Assembly: GCA_028023455.1 (NCBI GenBank)
Contig: JAQFVV010000037.1
Coordinates: 1,796,001-1,860,000, forward strand
Direction of reading: 5' to 3'
Origin: Epiperipatus broadwayi
Lineage: Eukaryota > Onychophora > Udeonychophora > Euonychophora > Peripatidae
Length of the DNA stretch: 64,000 bases
Part shown: piece by piece, positions 1 through 12,555 of the stretch
Layout: each line of letters begins with the position of its first letter
Position numbering within the stretch: position 1 is the stretch's first letter
Translations under genes and position numbers: made by a program
The notes under the pieces: generated by a model
Told to the model about the DNA's origin: nothing
Seen by the model: only the letters and a program-made list of their open reading frames with translations
The model's database searches: none

Positions 1-15
1 ATTACTACTACTACC

Positions 16-47
<32 letters not shown>

Positions 48-66
48 GATGATGATGATGATGATA
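1..66. repeat. ACT/ACC then GAT trinucleotide microsatellite
   Basis: The window opens inside a compound trinucleotide repeat: ACT/ACC units, then six GAT units. Similar mixed trinucleotide tracts elsewhere in the window sit at LINE 3' ends, so this may be a LINE tail cut by the window edge. Confidence 0.9.
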
Positions 67-580
67 AACTTGAAATTTAGTATTTGAGGCACATCACTTT
101 ATGTGATTTTGGGGTTGTTATGTCTTGACCTTAGCTTTATCTCGACAGATATGAATGGTAATTTTCTCCAAGAATTACTCTGTCGTTTTCAATACTAATA
201 ATCCAAAGGTTTCAATTTATGAGGAAGTTTAATAGACATAAACAATTATTCCGACAATACATATACATATAACTGTAAACAGGCTATTAATACCTTGCTT
301 ATCTATAATACAGTCAGTTAGTCTGTTGCTTACTTGCAATGTTCATGGGTATCTCCAAAAGTTAATTTTCTCACTCTGGCTAATTCTCCTGCAGTCTTCT
401 CGCTTTGGCATACAAGAATTATTTTTTAAGATCCTGGGTCTGCAAAAAAGAAGCTCCCTCTTCCTCTGCTATTTCCTGTATATATGATCTTCTATTCAAG
501 ACAACAGAACTGCCCCTCCCCCCCAGATAAAAAACAAGCATTCTATTTTTTTCCTTTGTTTTTTGGAGTAATTTCTTATT
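67..580. other. AT-rich stretch, nothing recognised
   Basis: No sustained reading frame, RNA gene or clear repeat relationship is visible. A C-run lies near 515-525. Confidence 0.5.
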
Positions 581-855
581 CATTTTCTATCTCCAGTGGG
601 CATGATTTGTTGATCTAATCTCTTGGGATTTTATTTAATTATTTCTTTTTATAATTTGATTGTTGAATAATTACTGACAATCAGATTAATTATGGGCAAT
701 CGAATTCCTGCGTAATCAAATTTTCTTTAGTTTTATTCCTTTACTGTTTTAGTAATTATTTTTATTCTTAGATTATTTTTAACCAGTCATTCATTTTCTA
801 TCCCCAGTGGGCATGATTTGTTGATCTAATCTCTTGGGGTTTTATTTAATTATTT
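581..855. repeat. Tandem direct repeat, unit 1 and first part of unit 2
   Basis: A unit of about 211 bp (581-791) is followed by a second copy that starts at 792 with the same CATTTTCTAT-CCAGTGGGCATG opening. The second copy stops at 855, where a Penelope-like composite is inserted. It resumes at 2705 and ends near 2851. The two units are almost identical, so the duplication is fairly recent. Confidence 0.85.
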
Positions 856-1247
856 AATATAGAAATAAAACAAATTAACTCCTTTTTAAAACTTGATTTT
901 TTATGACTATAATCATGAAAAAGAAATCCGACGTTTTGACTATTTTTTATAGTCTTTTTCAAGGCACACTAAAATAAAATATATATACAATAAATATCAC
1001 ATATTCCAAAAAAAAAAAAAAAATTAAATTAATTAAAAATTACAAAATATATCCATAACCAAAATTTTCCTTTTGTTTTTTTTTTTTACCTTATCTCACT
1101 CCCCTTTCCTATTACAATCACAACTTAAACACAACTAATTCCTTTTTAAAAATCTATACATATCAAATAAAAACTTTTAATTAAAAACCTATTATTTTCT
1201 TTTATCTTTTTCTATTAACATCCTATTTAATTCTGGTTTTATTTCAT

Positions 1248-1454
1248 TTATGATACACCCTCTTTTATTATCCTTTCATTATATGACTTGATACATTCCA
1301 AAGGTTTTATTTCAAAATCCCCATGCTTAAATTTATTCTTATGAATGTAAATAGCAGAATTTTTATCACCTAAATGCTGTTTTAATCTAGTTTTTAATTT
1401 GTTTTTACTAGTCCCAATATATGTCATTTCTACATTCTTTCTAAAACAATTCAA
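1248..1454 (-). pseudogene. Inverted duplicate of the PLE GIY-YIG domain
   Basis: The minus strand repeats the GIY-YIG segment of the forward copy (MTYIGTSKNKLKTRLKQH) almost exactly. A one-base loss near 1257 shifts the frame, giving EGVS-stop instead of the forward EGVYINEIK. It lies in the left arm of the composite and is a by-product of how the element inserted. Confidence 0.8.
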
Positions 1455-1462
1455 ACATTTTA

Positions 1463-2304
1463 CTAAAATAAAATTTACTATGGAAAAAGAATATATTAAT
1501 GTTATTGAATATATGGATGTTAGAATTTTAAAAAAAATTGATAGGAATGGTAGTGTTATTATAGAAACATCTGTATTTAGAAAAAAAACATTTTTTGGAT
1601 TATCAAATAATTGGTTTTCAGATATTGATAATCATAGTAAAATTAATATTGTTAATAATAAAATTATTAGGGCAATTAAGTTGTGTTCAAATAGTAATTT
1701 GTTTGAGAATGAGGTTCATATTATTAGGAATGAATGTTTTATGAATGATTATCCTAGAGGTGTAGTTGAACATTTGTTTTCTAATAAAAATATAAATAAA
1801 ATAAGGAATAGAATGGGATTAGATAGGAATAGGAATAGAGAAAAGATTATTTATGTTGGTTTTAATATATCTAAAGATTTATTTATTAAAGTTAAGAAAT
1901 TAGTTAAAATGATTAATAGGAAATATAATGTTTCAATTTGTCCAGTTTATAAAAAGAAAGCAAATTTAAATTTTTTAATTAATAATAATGGGGACTCTAA
2001 TAGGTTAGACCTTATGAATTCAGTTTATTTGATAAAATGTTTAAATTGTTTTAGAAAGAATGTAGAAATGACATATATTGGGACTAGTAAAAATAAATTA
2101 AAAACTAGATTAAAACAGCATTTAGGTGATAAAAATTCTGCTATTTACATTCATAAGAATAAATTTAAGCATGGGGATTTTGAAATAAAACCTTTGGAAT
2201 GTATTAAGTCATATAATGAAAGGATAATAAAAGAGGGTGTATACATAAATGAAATAAAACCAGAATTAAATAGGATGTTAATAGAAAAAGATAAAAGAAA
2301 ATAA
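1463..2304 (+). CDS. PLE protein C-terminal part: RT tail plus GIY-YIG endonuclease
   Basis: An intact frame that begins without a natural start, because the copy is 5' truncated; the first in-frame ATG is at 1480. It opens with KFTMEKE...EYMDVRI, then the RKKTFF block and the basic IRAIKLCSN helix that follow the palm in PLE reverse transcriptases. About 70 linker residues come next, then a GIY-YIG nuclease near the C-terminus: VYLI and TYIG as the paired strands, the RLKQH helix with the conserved Arg, and a downstream Glu. The palm (YxDD) is missing, so the copy cannot be autonomous. The A-rich codon use matches the surroundings. The family assignment is firm; whether this stretch is translated is unknown. 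Confidence 0.8.
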
Positions 2305-2527
2305 TAGGTTTTTAATTAAAATTTTTTATTTGATATGTATAGATTTTTAAAAAGGAATTAGTTGTGTTTAAGTTGTGATTGTAATAGGAAAGGGGAGTGA
2401 GATAAGGTAATAAAAAAAAAAAAAGGAAAATTTTGGTTATGGATACATTTTGTAATTTTTAATTAATTTAATTTTTTTTTTTTGGAATATGTGATATTTA
2501 TTGTATATATATTTTATTTTAGTGTGC

Positions 2528-2564
2528 CTTGAAAAAGACTATAAAAAATAGTCGAAATGTCGGA
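2528..2564 (+). other. PLE 3' hairpin-GAAA motif (hammerhead-like)
   Basis: Downstream of the ORF, CTTGAAAAA is followed by a perfect hairpin, GACTA and TAGTC around an A-rich loop. GAAA comes immediately after, then TGTCGGA. The order TGAA..A, stem, GAAA copies the stem II side of a hammerhead ribozyme, but CTGANGA is degenerate and I see no good stem I. The inverted arm carries it on the minus strand at 927-964, with GAAA changed to AAAA. Confidence 0.5.
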
Positions 2565-2704
2565 TTTCTTTTTCATGATTATAGTCATAAAAAATCAAGT
2601 TTTAAAAAGAAGGAGTTAGTTTGTTTTATTTCTATATTAGATATATATGAACTATTTTGAAAAGAAGAACTGTGTGCTGGATATATTAAATTATTTAATT
2701 ATTT

Positions 2705-2851
2705 CTTTTTATAATTTGATTGTTGAATAATTATTGACAATCAGATTAATTATGGGCAATTGAATTCCTGCGTAATCAAATTTTCTTTAGTTTTATTCCT
2801 TTACTGTTTTAGTAATTATTTTTATTCTTAAATTATTTTTAGCCGGTCATT
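2705..2851. repeat. Second part of tandem repeat unit 2
   Basis: This matches 645-791 base for base with few changes (ATTTCTTTTTATAATTTGAT opening). It resumes the unit interrupted by the PLE composite, so the insertion is younger than the tandem duplication. Confidence 0.85.
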
Positions 2852-3164
2852 TAGAGACACACATTTAATTAGTGATTTTATTAGTGATTAGTAACTATTC
2901 CAATCCTCCCCTTACTCCAGAAATTATTTGTTTTACACATAGTCTTGTAATCTTTTTGGTTTACTTTTATTCTGCTGGGGACTGGGCGATTTTTGTCTCT
3001 CCCTGGGTTGTTCTATTTTTGTTTATGTTTTGCTATGATCTTGTGGCTGTATTTTTTCCTGATTTTTGGCATCTGGACCTGTTTGTTTACCCTCTCTGCC
3101 TCGGGTTTGGTTTTCCAGTTTTTCCATGTGTGATATTATTGTAGTTGGGAATAGCATCTCTTCT
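2852..3164. other. Intergenic, no gene recognised
   Basis: Somewhat less AT-rich than the surroundings. It may be terminal sequence of the minus-strand gypsy element that follows, but no LTR partner is visible. Confidence 0.3.
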
Positions 3165-4232
3165 ATTATTCAATGATGAACATGGTTTATGTATCTTTTG
3201 TATCATTTACCCTTCCCATCTTCGATGGTTAATATTTGTCTGGATTTCTTTTCTGTAATTGTACCTTCGATCCACTTCTTTTGCAATGTGTCATGTAGCC
3301 ATATTTTTTCACCAATTTGAAATATTCTCTGTTCACTCATATGATGGAGATGCTTGTGTTTTGGTCATAACATCTAATTTGATGTGCAGTTTACTGTGCA
3401 TCAACAACCCTACTGGTGATTTGTTTGTTGTTGTAGATGGCATTGCATGTTGATACAGCATTGTTTCATATAATATTTCTTGAATGCAGTTGTTCAGAGA
3501 TTTTTTTAATTGCCTTTTTGATTGTTTGAACAACCTCCATGATGCCATTTGACTCTGGATAATATGGGGGTGCATACATGTGTCTGATTTCATTGTTGTT
3601 CAGGTATTCCTCCATCTTGTGCTGTAAATCCCATGGCATTGTCTGTGACTATTACTTCCGATAATCCGTGACATGAAAATATCACTTTTAGTAGTTTTAT
3701 TGTTTCTTGTGCACTTGTATTTTTGATGATATCATATTTGGTCCATTTTGAATATGCATCAACCAGCACTAACAATATCATGTTGTTAATAGGACTGGCA
3801 TGGTCCATGTGGAATATCTGCATTGAGCCAGGGTATATATTCTTTTGGTTTCATGTTACTGTGTGCTTGACACACTGAGCATTTCTTAATATAATTTTCT
3901 ATATCAAGTGTTATTCTTAGCCACCAGATGTAGCTGTGAGCTAAATCTTTTGCTTGTACTATTCATGGGTGTCCCTCATGTAGCAAGTTTAGGACTTTAT
4001 TCCTTCCTTCTGGTAGGACTACTCTGCCTCTCATTAATATGCAATCTTTACTAAAAGTCAGATCATTTCTATTGTTCCAAAAGGCCAGTGCCACATTTTG
4101 TGATTTCTTTGTTGGCCACCCATTCATAATCCCGTTCTTTAGCAGCCTGTATTCTTTATCTTCCCTCATCCATTTTTCCACCATTTCACTGGTGAGGATT
4201 TTAGACTGCATAGAATCTATTGAAGCAATCAA
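3165..4232 (-). pseudogene. Ty3/gypsy Pol fragment: integrase
   Basis: Read leftward on the minus strand, the segments follow integrase order. First is the linker ending RGRVVLPEGRN..LLHEGHP. Next is a zinc-finger region with SYIWWLR and KKCSVCQA. Then comes the catalytic core: LVLVDAYSKW with the first Asp, VIVTDNAMGF with the second Asp, and a PESNGIME segment with the Glu in a shifted frame. A helical KKSLNN..ILYETMLYQHAMPSTTTNKSP block and a C-terminal WLHDTLQKKWIEG segment near 3260 complete it. At least three frame breaks and stops inactivate it. No reverse transcriptase or LTR was recognised beside it. Identification as Ty3/gypsy is strong; the copy is clearly dead. Confidence 0.85.
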
Positions 4233-4402
4233 TATCTAATCATCATCGAGCTTCATGCTTCACCATCTACACTAACCTCCTGTGGGGCCCACAACTCAGA
4301 CCTCACCATATATAGATGTCATTCATCCACACTCTGTAGGCATACTTATCCAAGGAATTAATAAAATTATTCAGTAAAGTAAAACAGTAATGTGTGTGAT
4401 GC

Positions 4403-4424
<22 letters not shown>
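4233..4424. other. Spacer ending in a TA microsatellite
   Basis: No gene. An (AT)n run at about 4403-4424 directly abuts the PLE 3' end that follows. Confidence 0.5.
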
Positions 4425-4434
<10 letters not shown>

Positions 4435-4595
4435 CAAACTAACTCCTTCTTTTTAAACTTGATTTTTTATGACTATAATCATGACAAAGAAATCCAACGT
4501 TTCGACTATTTTTTATTGTCTTTTTCAAGGCACACTAAAATAAAATATATATACAATAAATGTCACATATTCCAAAAAAATATATATATATAATT
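4425..4595 (-). mobile_element. 5'-truncated PLE 3' end
   Basis: This is the same family as the composite at 856-2690. It opens with AGAAATAAAACAAACTAACT and shares the terminal 170 bp in inverted orientation. Only 3' UTR remains. Confidence 0.85.
4492..4530 (-). other. PLE 3' hairpin-GAAA motif
   Basis: On the minus strand GACAA..TAGTC is followed by GAAACGTTGG. One stem pair is broken relative to the 2528 copy. Confidence 0.45.
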
Positions 4596-7500
4596 CTAGA
4601 TCTATAGAGCAATCAAAGATGTACATAGAGTCATTTATCTAGTAAAATCGCATATTGAATCCGGTCCATCATGTTTCAGCACTCTGATCATCTATGAAAC
4701 CAGAAGCACTAATTCATATAGTCAACTGTTAAAATGATTGATTTGTACAGATGCAACAATAGAGGAATCTTTTTCATTTATTGATTATATCTCTCATCTT
4801 TCAATGAAATCCACCTAAGTTCCCTTTAACAATGTTTTATAAGAGAAGTCTATATTTTTATCTTTATTCTTCTATTTTATTATGGATCTTTCTATCTGAT
4901 TTCTTTATGTTTTATTACTAATATTTATAATGGGTAGTATTAATATAGGACAATATTGATTAGGGTTAATCATAGCAATATCAATAGAAGAAATCTATTA
5001 TAAACTATTCCTTTTATATTATGATGAAAATTGCATAAATAAGTGGTATGCTATTTTTAAGATAGGCAAGAGATGATTTTCCAGATTCCTAATTACAAAA
5101 ATAGACCAAAACTTAAAAATAATGAATAAATTGACATAGAATCTAAAAAAAATTATTTGTAAGGTTAAAATAACGAATTGATTAATATTCTTTAAGTAAG
5201 TTTTTAACTCAAAGACTGAAGAGCCAGGCCACCAACTGTAATGGCCGATTGGTGCCGCCCACTAACTGATATCAATAAGTCAACATCTCTGTGAAACCTG
5301 TAATGAAAATGTTCAATATCAACATGGGTGGAATAGATTAAATCAGAAATATGTTTATAATGGTAAATACAAAATCTTACACAATATTTAATATTATATT
5401 CTTACATGCTTTTTATAAGCTATTTTTTTTTTTTTTCAACCATATTTATGTCACCTGATGTAAGTTTTATTAATGAACAGATGTCATCTGAGAACAGTGT
5501 ATCTGAATCTTTTGAGTCTAATGCACTTTCCTTTAGTAGGGTTTAGGTGATGTATTATTGGTTTTAAAAACCTTTTTATATGCTAACCCATTACAATTAC
5601 AAAGAAGTAAAATTAAAAAAAAAATTATATAAAACTTAATACAATTTATATAATTAAATATATTCAAGCTCTAACTTCAAGTCAGTTGATTTGTCAATAT
5701 TAAATATGAGTGATTTTTATATTTGTGCACATGATTGGTTTCACTCCAAAACAGCAGATGATGATTTGTTATCTAAAATGTATATATATTGTGATATGGT
5801 TTATCATTTCCCCCCACACATATGGCAAACAAAAAATGAACATTTGAAACCTGATTATTGACATTAATATCTTTCCAGATTTTTTTATATGTTCTCAAAA
5901 TACAATGGTCTATCTATAGTTAAAATATATTCTATCTGTGAACTTCCTATACATGGTAAAAAAAGTATTCATATTATCATCTGTATAAATACTGTCAGAT
6001 AAGCATTTTCTCATTTTGTTGACTCATTCGGTCACACAATTAATCTCTAAATTTATTACTATATTGTATTTTTATAACTGGATTAATCTAATTTTTATTT
6101 ATATCTGTTAAAAATTTAATTATACCATAGATATGTGTATGTGGAATGTCCTATTATCCACAGGAAGATTTGGAACCAAATGAAATGATTTTAGAAAAAC
6201 TACTGTAATCAGATACCCAACTGATATCTCAGTAAAGATCTGTCAAGCATTTTTTTACTTTTAATCTCAAAAGTAAAATCATTAAAAAAATCTGATAGCT
6301 GGTGTGTTCCAATCAAAATATAGTATAATACCAATATTAACAATAGATAAAATTACATATCGATAAATCTGAACTATATGTTCACATACTGAAGCAGGTG
6401 ACCTGATGCTCAGATCATGCTTCACAGCCCGCTTACAGTCTCCTACCACCAAACCATGTTTGAAACCATCCTTACGCGTGTATACATATTTACTAACATA
6501 ATTTTCCTTTTGCTTAAACATTTAAACATAACTGATGTAGATATTTTTATATCTTAACATAAAATAATTTAATAAACAAATATTTAATATTATTTTAATG
6601 CGTATGCGTGCGTAATGGATAAATATATATATTTTAGTGTGGGGAGACTGATAATAAATTGTACTAATAATTATATTATTCATGTATTTAAAAGTCATAT
6701 ATGAAATTTATTATTTTTTTATATTTAATTTAGCAGTCAGAAAATGATGCAATTCTTTTAAAAAGTTTCTCGAAAACAATTACCTGGAAAATCCCATTAG
6801 TTAAAAGTAAAAGATTACAATTTTGTAATAGTAAAATAAATCCATTAGTGGAAATTTTATCCACACCAACTTGTTTTAAAATCATAAGACTTATTTTAAA
6901 ACAATCGTTCGAGCAACTTGTAACAGAATTGCATTGTTTCAAAAGTCTTGCAAGACAAAAGAGATCCGGTCAGCAGATTTTTGCTTGGCTAAAGTGCACA
7001 AATTGCCTCAGGTCCAGCAGTTAGTTGCTATGCTACATCACCAAAAAAAGGAGTATAAATACTGCTGGATTTGAATGCAAAAGGAGGAGACAACCAAAAT
7101 TAATGATGGTCAAAAGAATCCACACTAAATTTAACCCTTTAACCGCTAATTATATTATTGGTTGTATGAGGTAAAAATCAAATCTTTTAATTGGCCAACT
7201 CACAAACTGAAGACAAAGCCTATTGTTAAAACATATTCGCCTATAATATTAAATTCAACTCAGATACGTTTATAAAAAGTATATTACTAATTTTTCAGGT
7301 TATGAAGAGAACGAAAGTTCTTTCAAAAATAAATTGCTATTTATTTATTCTAAAATATTCAATTTCGGCAACATAAAAGCTATAATATAAACAAAAAGGT
7401 CGACTTTTACGTTATAGAAAAGTAAATATTTCTTTTTTCTAAATCTTAAATATTTTTACTAAAATCTTCAATATTTTTCGAAAATAATTTTGTTTTTTTA

Positions 7501-8937
7501 GTATTCTCTCTGAAAATAATTTGTAATTTCTCAAAATATTCTTTTATAATACTTTAAATCATATTCGAAATGAAAATCTCAGCGTTTTTCTTTATTTTCT
7601 TTGATCAGGCGGTTTCTTTGTTCTTTCCAGCCAATCAGAATGTCTTTTTCGGCTGAGAGCATGCTAACAAACAATCACAACTATGTTCTTTCTTTGTTTA
7701 GGTTTAAATGCGTTTTTTTTAATTTTTTACTTGTAAAATAATTCAGAAGAGGGCACCATCTTACAGAACTTTTAAAAACCTATTCAATACCTGTCAAACG
7801 AATATTTTAGCATAAGAACTGGCAGAGTTAGAGTGATGTCAGATGTCGATGAGGAGCCTCATAAGAGGCGGGAAAAGAGTTAATCTTCATCCAATGTGCC
7901 ATGAGTAGAGGAAACTTCACCTTCCCCTCTGTTCTAACATGCTCGTTCCCGTAAGAAAAGCTCCGGATCCCATGCCTATGAACTCTCAATGTCTATTAAT
8001 TAAATTATTAAAAATGCTACCTGTGATGCCTTATTCCATAACTAGATCTAGTGTGTTAATGCTGATAAGCACTTCAAACATCAAGGACTGCTACTATTTA
8101 TGAAAGATAAAAAGAATTTTAGCCGCACTATGATTCTATTAAATTCAGCCTTCTCTATAATAACAAATAATCCTGACGCTCTCGTATAATATTGTATGTA
8201 AAATATTTATATCTTATGTAACTTTATTTCGTTATGACTCTATATAACTTAATCTATCCTATCATTGAGCCTCTATTTAATATGTTTTCTTTTTTTATTA
8301 TTTTTATGCGGCAATCATATTTTATTTCAATATTTTATTACATATATTTGTGTTTTAAAATGCCAGTAATATTTCCAAACTCGCTAGCATGTAATTACTT
8401 TTTAGTTTTCCTACCCATCACTTACAGGGTAATTATGAACATATTTTATTAAAAACAGGTTCTATTCAACTTATGCAAATGCTCGCGAGTTTGGATAAAC
8501 AAAATAATTATCCTATAAATTGTTGTAGGAAAACAGATCAACATCTGTTTTTCTAAAAATGTTTTTATGTTTTAAATGTGCTAATCCCAACCGTAAATGT
8601 ATCTTATATATGTAAAATTTAATTATTATCCCAGTTATTTCCACCATCCTATTTGTTTTCATATAAACATCTTTATTTCTAATAATAGCATTAGTTTAAC
8701 CGAAATTTATATTTATTAAATGGTGTGGGAAGTTATAAATAATGTAAAGTAAAGGGAAGGGGAAATCTTTGTCTTAAAACTTATGTAATTTAATTAATTT
8801 AAATCATCCATGCCTGTTTAGCGATTAGATCATACCATTATGCAGGGTATTCTATAATTTATGGGTATTAAATAATTAAAATAGTCTTTAAAGCTATATA
8901 TTTCATTATCCCAAGCATTGCATGCATATAGGCAACT
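4596..8937. other. AT-rich region without recognised genes
   Basis: Only short accidental frames are visible. Slightly GC-richer islands occur near 5220-5290, 6960-7050 and 7810-7990, but none matches a family I know and none keeps a long frame. Confidence 0.5.
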
Positions 8938-9285
8938 TTGTTCCTATATTATATATATTCGTGCTTCTCTTTTCTATGGAGGTATCACAAAGTCGAGCCC
9001 CATTATTGTTCTCAATGTCCAAGAACCAGGCTTAAACCTACCTGGGGACACATTTGGTCGCTAATGCGTGCTTTATATGTGGATTGCTCTGGAAAAACCA
9101 GCCCAATAATGCATCACCGACCACTCTTCGTTTATAAACCGATCCTGCCAATGTTTGCAGAGTTACATCGGTATTTTCTCTTCCAAATGAATTCCATGAA
9201 GCACATGTTCAGATCCATGACTGGATCATATCAAATACGCCACCATGCAGTACCACCTTCTGTTATATTTCTAATAAACCCATGA
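8938..9285 (+). CDS. Unrecognised 115-codon open frame
   Basis: The frame stands out because 8980-9285 is less AT-rich than its surroundings. The peptide has a hydrophobic start, then CSQCPRTRLKPTWGHIW and a His/Met-rich C-terminal half. I recognise no domain, and the minus strand is also partly open, so the frame may be a shadow of an old repeat. There is no visible promoter or splice context. Low confidence that it is a gene. Confidence 0.15.
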   Translation: MFLYYIYSCFSFLWRYHKVEPHYCSQCPRTRLKPTWGHIWSLMRALYVDCSGKTSPIMHHRPLFVYKPILPMFAELHRYFLFQMNSMKHMFRSMTGSYQIRHHAVPPSVIFLINP

Positions 9286-12159
9286 ACATCCATAAGCCGT
9301 AATATTGTGATTTTTACTAAACAGATATCTATGTCCACTATTTAAAATGCGCATCATTGTGACAATCTTATTATTATTATTATATATTCATTAGCTATCC
9401 CACAAACGTCTGTCACTTTATAAACCAAATTAATAACTATATATTTTGTACAAATGTAATGTTTCGTTATCAAAGTATGCTTATCTTTCAAGATGGTTAA
9501 ATGCTATTTTGTTCTTTCTGGGGGTGTAGTGGCACTTTAATATTATATTTCTTAATAGCGCTAAATATCATATTCATCATTATAGTACATATTATTGGCA
9601 TAGCCGCAACTATCAATAAAGTCATCTATTAAATGTAATTCTTAATGTATCAATCAAATGTAATATTATTTCTATATGACCCACTGTTATGTAATTCTAA
9701 TGAGGCCAATGCTCAATTAATGATAACATGCGTTTACATATGTTTTATTAAAATAATAAACCTTAAATATATATATTATAACATTTCCGAATCATTGTAT
9801 TTTCTTTTATTTAAGTTAATATTTTTATTAATAAGTTATGCTCCTACTGAATAGATGATCTCCACTAATATATAATGAATATGATAGATTATGATCTTTA
9901 ATTACTCCTAAATTATGTTCATACTAAATATCCCACCATTAAACTTAACTTAAGTCTTTTTGTGTCTCCGATGTGCGATGCCGGCGGTGAGAGATGAAAT
10001 TAGATCAATATCATCAGGATTGTTGCTCATAAGTTGGTAGATCTGGGAAATAGGGCAGAATTCATGAGTGTTCCTGACTTATGTATCTTGCGCATGATTG
10101 GCTTCGAGGTACTTTTGCCTAGATGCTAGATCTTGTTATGTGAAGATATAAAACTGACCGGTACAATACATATATAGCAATTTACTACTAAAATCAGATG
10201 GCATTCCAGCTCCTGAGTGATAGGGTTCAGTAATTCCGCTTATTTTTTCCCTTCATAAATCAGAATTGAACAAAAAAATTATTGTTCAAGATAAATATAA
10301 ATCAATTAATCATATCAATAACTATTTTGCTTATATACCCACTAAAATACTTGTGCAATGACTATTAGTAGTTAATAATAAAACTTTGTCAAAATATCTT
10401 TTTTTATGCTCTCAGTTATATGTGAGGGCGATCAAGAAGATTTTCTTCCAATAATATCCTGTTCAAGGTCAATTTCTTGATCCATATTGTAAATTTTGTC
10501 TATTTTAATCTTATAATATTTTATTTTCAAGTCTTTAAATTCCAAATTTTCTATTCATTTTAGCTCTTAATAGCATTTTACACTATTTTAAATATCTAAG
10601 AATATATTTATTATTCTTTTTCAATGTTTCTTAAATTTTGTCTTTCTTTAATTATTTTAAATATTCCTTTATAATTTATACATTCATTGGTAGTGAAATT
10701 AATAAAAAAAGTTGCAGAATAAAAAGATTTGAAAAAGTGTGGCATTAATTTTTCTCATAATATAATTGTTTTTTTAAAAAAAGATAGCAACCCAATATTG
10801 ACAAATAACGTTTATTTTTAATCTAATATTTTATTTAAAAGTGAATTAATATATTTAGTAAAATTCAGTAATAAAATTTATTAATTTTAAATGAAAAAGA
10901 AATAATACATTTTTTTTATTACTTTAAAATAATAATAGTAAAAGCTAACGTAAACGTGGGCAAAAATTAATGTAACGTTATCTCAGTCCCAAAATTAAAT
11001 TTTGTGATTACAACTATCAAAACAAAATGTTTAAATAATGCTCGGTACTGCAGTGGTGGCGTACTGAATTTAAAAGCTTAAGATGCATGATACAATTTTT
11101 AACTGGGAGGAGTAGAAAAAATGTTTGTTTAGCGGAATAAACTATACTGTCTCTCAATTAACAAACCGTACGACAAATTAATAATTAATCAGAAACTATG
11201 TTTTTGTTTTAAAATATATTTACATGAAAACAAATTGTTTTTTTTTTTTAAAAAATAAACTTCCTATATGAAAATCGTGAAAGCTTTGTGATTAACTTTA
11301 GGGGGTTTTGATAGATAAGAAACAATAATACTGCGAATATTTTTTAAGACTACTCAACATTGCTTTATTATATGCATTAAATTCTCTATGCGAATGTTTT
11401 GATCAATACGATAAAATCAGTATATATTATACGTATTATACTCATAATATTTTTCTTGCCTTTGCCTGGTAGCCAAAGCCAAGTCTTTAGTATGTTTTGA
11501 TTTTCTAAAACCACACCAAGTTTCTAATAATTATTATTCTACGATAGTCTATTCAATAATTTTATTAAAAATTTAATATAATGATAATAATAATATGCTA
11601 TAATAATTATTATTACAACCTTTTCTATTCTTTATAATGAATAATAAACGATGTTTCATAATAATATTCCTTAGAGTCAGATAGACCAACTTCATAGATC
11701 CATAAATTAAAAAAAACAAACAATATGTTTTGAAGTTAACATACCATTGTAATTATTTCCACTGCTTAATTGAGAGCTCTGATGTGGCAACTTAAACAAT
11801 TTTGTAAAGTAGACTATTTTTTAAAAACATTTTCTACATCTTTTCACAATTGTGGAAGGTAGAATATTCCAAGTTAAAATTGCCTAAACTCGCAATCATT
11901 TGGGGAATAAAGTTCTCCTGCTGTCAATACAGTATCAAGGTGATTCATTACTGATTGTACATATTAAGAGCAACTAAGTTTCTACATGTGTTAAATCTGT
12001 CACCACCATTGGTTTTTCGAACACTGAAGGCTTTATATACTTTATATATATATAATCATTAGAAAACAACACTTAGACAATTCCAATATCAATAGCAATC
12101 AACAATCTCAAACTATTGTCAAGGCAACCTTTTAACAATAATGGTGGAATATATATATA
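9286..12159. other. AT-rich region without recognised genes
   Basis: Nothing assignable. A less AT-rich patch lies at about 9965-10225 with no long frame. ATT and AT runs are scattered throughout. Confidence 0.5.
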
Positions 12160-12283
12160 TCAATACTACAAATTTGTTTGTAGAGGAGTTAAATAATTTG
12201 AATGGATTGAAATGATCTATTGAAAAAGAATAGGATAAAAGTATTCAGAATTTAGATATATTTATTACAACAGATAATAGTAT

Positions 12284-12555
12284 TAAACCACCAAACATCA
12301 CATGATCACTCTCATACTAGCACATAATTGTTATTAAACAATTCAAAACAAAGCAAAACTCTCCATACAGTAATGCCATCTTGTGCCAACAAGAGCAATC
12401 AATGGATGCCACAAGCCAGAAACTAGTCTGGGGATATTGGATGAGTAGGTACTAGATAGGGATTTTATGCACAAGCCTTCTGGCATCCATTGATTGCTCT
12501 TGTTGGCACAAGGTGGCAATACTGTATGGAGAGTTTTGCTTTGTTTTGAATTGTT
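12284..12555 (+). mobile_element. Ribozyme-bearing hairpin element, copy 1
   Basis: A 272-bp insertion flanked by AGATAATAGTAT at 12272-12283 and 12556-12567; its removal rejoins the PLE reading frame region. It begins TAAACCACCAAACATCACAT, then has an inverted repeat starting AATTCAAAACAAAGCAAAAC and ending with the mirror image at about 12555. The arms are about 75 bp. The left arm runs straight into the second half of the hammerhead (GCCAGAAACTAGTC), so CTGATGA is missing in this copy. No coding capacity and no pol III boxes are seen. Confidence 0.85.
12408..12443 (+). pseudogene. Hammerhead ribozyme, 3' half only
   Basis: Contains GCC, GAAA, ACTAGTC and the 3' stem I strand TGGGGATATTGGAT, but lacks CTGATGA and the 5' stem I strand. 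The junction with the inverted arm falls at a shared GCCA. Confidence 0.7.

Larger units (their letters stand above)
856..2690 (+). mobile_element. Penelope-like element, head-to-head composite
   Basis: A 5'-truncated forward PLE copy (about 1463-2690) is joined head to head with an inverted copy of its own 3' end (about 860-1462). The arms are near-perfect reverse complements over about 600 bp and cover the GIY-YIG region, the 3' UTR and the terminal GTTTTATTTCTAT. The right side continues about 50 bp beyond the left arm. The whole is flanked by TTATTTAATTATTT at 842-855 and 2691-2704, read as a 14-bp target-site duplication. Penelope elements are known for 5' truncation, partial tandem or inverted terminal copies and a one-sided extension. 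The high arm identity suggests a young insertion. Confidence 0.85.

Noticed and set aside
2872-3453. Two plus-strand frames of 90 and 64 codons
   Set aside because: The second is antisense to the gypsy integrase; the first has no domain and starts in repeat sequence.
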